Origin: Chloroflexota bacterium
GTDB taxonomy: Bacteria > Chloroflexota > Dehalococcoidia > GIF9 > AB-539-J10
Direction of reading: 5' to 3'
Length of the DNA stretch: 8,382 nucleotides
Assembly (NCBI GenBank): GCA_020346965.1
Contig: CP070793.1
Coordinates: forward strand, 1,240,130 to 1,248,511
The notes under the pieces are model-generated. The model was not told the origin of the DNA. It did not search any database and was given only the letters and a program-made list of their open reading frames with translations. Position numbers and translations under genes: made by a program. How positions within the stretch are numbered: the stretch's first letter is position 1; the number at the start of each line of letters is the position of its first letter. Shown piece after piece: positions 6,946 through 8,382 of this stretch.

Positions 6946-6974
6946 ATTATAATACAGCAACACAAGCTGCTCAA
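6946..6974 (-). promoter_or_regulatory. prfA-prmC-sir2 operon promoter, predicted leaderless
   Basis: On the minus strand there is a -35 box TTGAGC (6974-6969) and a perfect -10 box TATAAT (6951-6946), 17 nt apart. The predicted start is near 6939 and the RF1 ATG begins at 6935. The leader would be about 4 nt, with no room for a Shine-Dalgarno. Confidence 0.7.
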
Positions 6975-6982
6975 ACTTGAGC
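6969..6982. repeat. palindrome GCTCAA-AC-TTGAGC over the prfA -35 box
   Basis: A perfect 6-bp inverted repeat with a 2-nt centre whose left arm is exactly the -35 hexamer of the prfA promoter. A related palindrome, CTCAA-C-TTGAG, occurs at 7092-7102 in the same intergenic region. An operator role is inferred from position only. Confidence 0.45.
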
Positions 6983-7051
6983 TGAGTTAAACGGTATAGA
7001 ACTGGCACCAGGTTGCTAGGAATGCTTGTGCAGATTAATCCACCTGCGGCA

Positions 7052-7077
7052 GGACCTAGGTTGGGGCAGTTAGGTCC
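7052..7077. repeat. inverted repeat in the prfA-ydeI intergenic region
   Basis: GGACCTA (7052-7058) pairs perfectly with TAGGTCC (7071-7077) around a 12-nt loop. The left arm also overlaps the 8-bp palindrome ACCTAGGT (7054-7061). There is no T-run on either side, so it does not look like a standard terminator. The rest of 6975-7212 holds no gene, and no convincing plus-strand promoter was found. Confidence 0.4.
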
Positions 7078-7212
7078 AGAAATATGTGTCACTCAACTTG
7101 AGACGTCGATCAAAACCAAGGCCGATGCAAGAGCGTAGGCGAAGAGCCGCTGAAAAATGCCGCGATAAATGAATAAGGCGTAAGTGCACAAGAGCATGAG
7201 GTATAAGGTGAA

Positions 7213-7785
7213 ATGAGAGTAAATCAACTTCATTTCTGTAATAGAGAAGATTGGCGAGAGTGGTTAAAGGTCAATCATAATAAAGTGAAGGTCCTTTGGC
7301 TGGTTTTTTATAGAAAGAATACAGGTAGAGCCAACATTTCATATAATGACGCAGTCGAAGAAGCACTATGCTACGGCTGGATTGATAGTATTATAAAAGG
7401 GATAGATGAAGAAAAATATGCACGGAAATTCACCCCCCGAAATGATCATAGTAGATGGTCCGAACTAAACAAGAAACGTGCAGGAAACATGATAAAAGAA
7501 GGCAGAATGACGGCAGTGGGACTATCAAAGATAAGTGCCGCCAAGAAGAATGGCCAATGGAGTATAGCGCTATCAATTCCCAAAACGGTCGAATTGCCGA
7601 ATAGTTTAAAGTCTGCACTACAGAAGAATAAGAAAGCGTGGGCCAATTTCAAGAATCTGGCCCCGTCATATCAGAGGAACTTCATTACGTGGGTCGGCAG
7701 TGCCAAAAGACAGGAAACAAGAGACAAGCGGCTTCTTGAGGTTATCGGCTTGCTTGAAAGAAACGAAAGACTGGGATTGAAATAA
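7213..7785 (+). CDS. YdeI/OmdA-family protein of unknown function
   Basis: A 190-residue soluble-looking protein with no signal peptide or membrane segment. The family pattern is clear: an N-terminal part with LWLVFYRKNTG (28-38), ALCYGWIDS (51-59), KFTPR (72-76) and SRWSELN (80-86), then the C-terminal OmdA-type domain (~128-188) with LPNSLKSAL, the F-x-x-L-x-PSYQR segment (146-155), WVGSAKRQETR (160-170) and a final RL-rich helix. Database names such as bacteriocin-protection or OmpD-associated come from distant relatives and should not be taken as a function here. ATG 7213 has GAGGT at 7198-7202, ten nt upstream; AAGGTG at 7205-7210 is too close. The gene looks more A-rich, with many AGA/ATA/AAT codons, than prfA-prmC or rny, suggesting separate acquisition. 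Confidence 0.85.
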   Translation: MRVNQLHFCNREDWREWLKVNHNKVKVLWLVFYRKNTGRANISYNDAVEEALCYGWIDSIIKGIDEEKYARKFTPRNDHSRWSELNKKRAGNMIKEGRMTAVGLSKISAAKKNGQWSIALSIPKTVELPNSLKSALQKNKKAWANFKNLAPSYQRNFITWVGSAKRQETRDKRLLEVIGLLERNERLGLK

Positions 7786-7804
7786 TCGTCATCTGAAAAA
7801 CCAC

Positions 7805-7821
7805 GGCAGGATGACCCTGCC
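7805..7821 (+). terminator. hairpin downstream of the YdeI-family gene
   Basis: GGCAGG (7805-7810) and CCTGCC (7816-7821) form a perfect 6-bp stem with a 5-nt loop, 19 nt after the stop codon. No T-run follows, so it is at most a weak or factor-dependent terminator. It also contains the putative start codon of the damaged gene that follows. Confidence 0.3.
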
Positions 7822-8382
7822 AGCCAAATATTATTCTGAGGCCGACTTCGTCGGCGGGTACTCTGGTGGACTTCCCTGCCTCGCTTTGAATATATCGCTT
7901 CAGCCGAAGACGTCAAGTCCTTATCGGGCAATGAAGGAAAGGGAGATGATGTTCGCCAGGGAGTTATACCGAGAGGTGTCATTGCGTGCAACGGGCAGTA
8001 ATATCCATAAGGATGAACTTCCGAGTTGTCTTGAAGTAGCCTCAGCAGCGAACGCACTTGATTCCTGCAAGCACCTTGGTTCAGAGATGACATCAGCGAA
8101 CCAGTAAGCTTTGCTCTGCATGATTCGGAGCAATTGGAGGCAAAACTGAAGGATGCCTCTAGAGTCGTATACCTGGCAGATAACGCCGGGGAACTCTACT
8201 TCGACCCACCTCTAGTCAATTGGGTGCAGCAATTTGCCCAGGTTGTCCAAGTGGATAAACCATCGCCTGCTCAAGATGATTTGACACTGGAAGATGTAAT
8301 GAGGTCTGATCTGCAAGACAAATTCGGGAAGGTTATGAGCACGGGCATAGCCTCGCCAGGAGTAGTATTTTCTCTGGCTTCA
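7811..8382 (+). pseudogene. DUF89/ARMT1-like (damage-control phosphatase family) gene, frameshifted and N-terminally decayed; runs off the window
   Basis: Two overlapping frames together resemble one DUF89 protein. The first (7811-8107, 98 codons) begins MTLPAKYY, like the MxLPAxCYPC start I recall for the family, and contains SSPYRAMKERE and FARELYREV, then ends at TAA 8105-8107. The second is open from about 8080 to the window edge and reads RDDISEPVSF, then VVYLADNAGELYFD with the metal-site DNAGE motif (from about 8152), LTLEDV, and KVMSTGIASPGVVFSLAS. The join requires a one-base deletion (or equivalent) near 8077-8088. The segment between MTLPAKYY and SSPYRAMK is only ~30 codons, where I expect ~65, and family-like residues there fall in another frame, indicating further indels. 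No good ribosome binding site is seen. A sequencing error could explain the single frameshift, but not the shortened N-terminus. Confidence 0.65.

Noticed and set aside
6936..6974. Longer RF1 starting at ATG 6974 or ATG 6947
   Set aside because: The extra residues are cysteine-rich and not part of RF1, and the predicted -10 box overlaps or follows these codons.
7671..8133. Minus-strand open frames of 140 and 70 codons over the YdeI gene end and the DUF89 remnant
   Set aside because: No family resemblance; the plus strand carries clear YdeI and DUF89 motifs over the same bases.
1..8382. CRISPR array, insertion sequence, phage or toxin-antitoxin module
   Set aside because: No regularly spaced repeats, transposase, terminal inverted repeats with target duplication, or paired small genes were found on either strand.

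Overview
This window comes from a bacterial chromosome, most likely a member of Chloroflexota close to Dehalococcoidia. That placement rests on the first ~264 nt of a 16S rRNA gene on the minus strand, whose 5' end and V1-V2 region resemble Dehalococcoidia as I remember them; no alignment was run. All other genes fit a bacterium with vegetative-type promoters of the TTGACA/TATAAT kind.

Layout: (1) 1-443: 5' end of a 16S rRNA gene (minus) with its promoter, divergent from a tRNA-Asp(GTC) promoter and gene (plus). (2) 664-1596: a minus-strand gene for a nine-helix intramembrane aspartyl protease of the presenilin/signal peptide peptidase class, with all three family motifs (YD, GxGD, PALP). Its promoter sits so close to the ATG that the mRNA should be leaderless. 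(3) 1883-4176: rny (RNase Y) and ymdB (metallophosphoesterase/phosphodiesterase), a plus-strand pair 2 nt apart behind a strong promoter. (4) 4224-6935: a minus-strand operon prfA-prmC-sir2, in which release factor RF1 is followed by the methyltransferase that modifies its GGQ glutamine, then a sirtuin deacylase. (5) 7213-7785: an AT-rich YdeI/OmdA-family gene. (6) 7811-8382: a broken DUF89/ARMT1-like gene, frameshifted and apparently missing much of its N-terminal region, running off the window.

Functional themes are translation (16S, tRNA-Asp, RF1 and its methylase), RNA turnover and membrane proteolysis, plus a right-hand edge that looks like accessory or decaying sequence. I found no CRISPR array, insertion sequence or phage genes. 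The most unusual item is the bacterial presenilin-type protease with its compact promoter and interlocked CGAAG/CTTCG repeats. Next come the predicted leaderless prfA transcript with a palindrome over its -35 box, and the DUF89 gene remnant.
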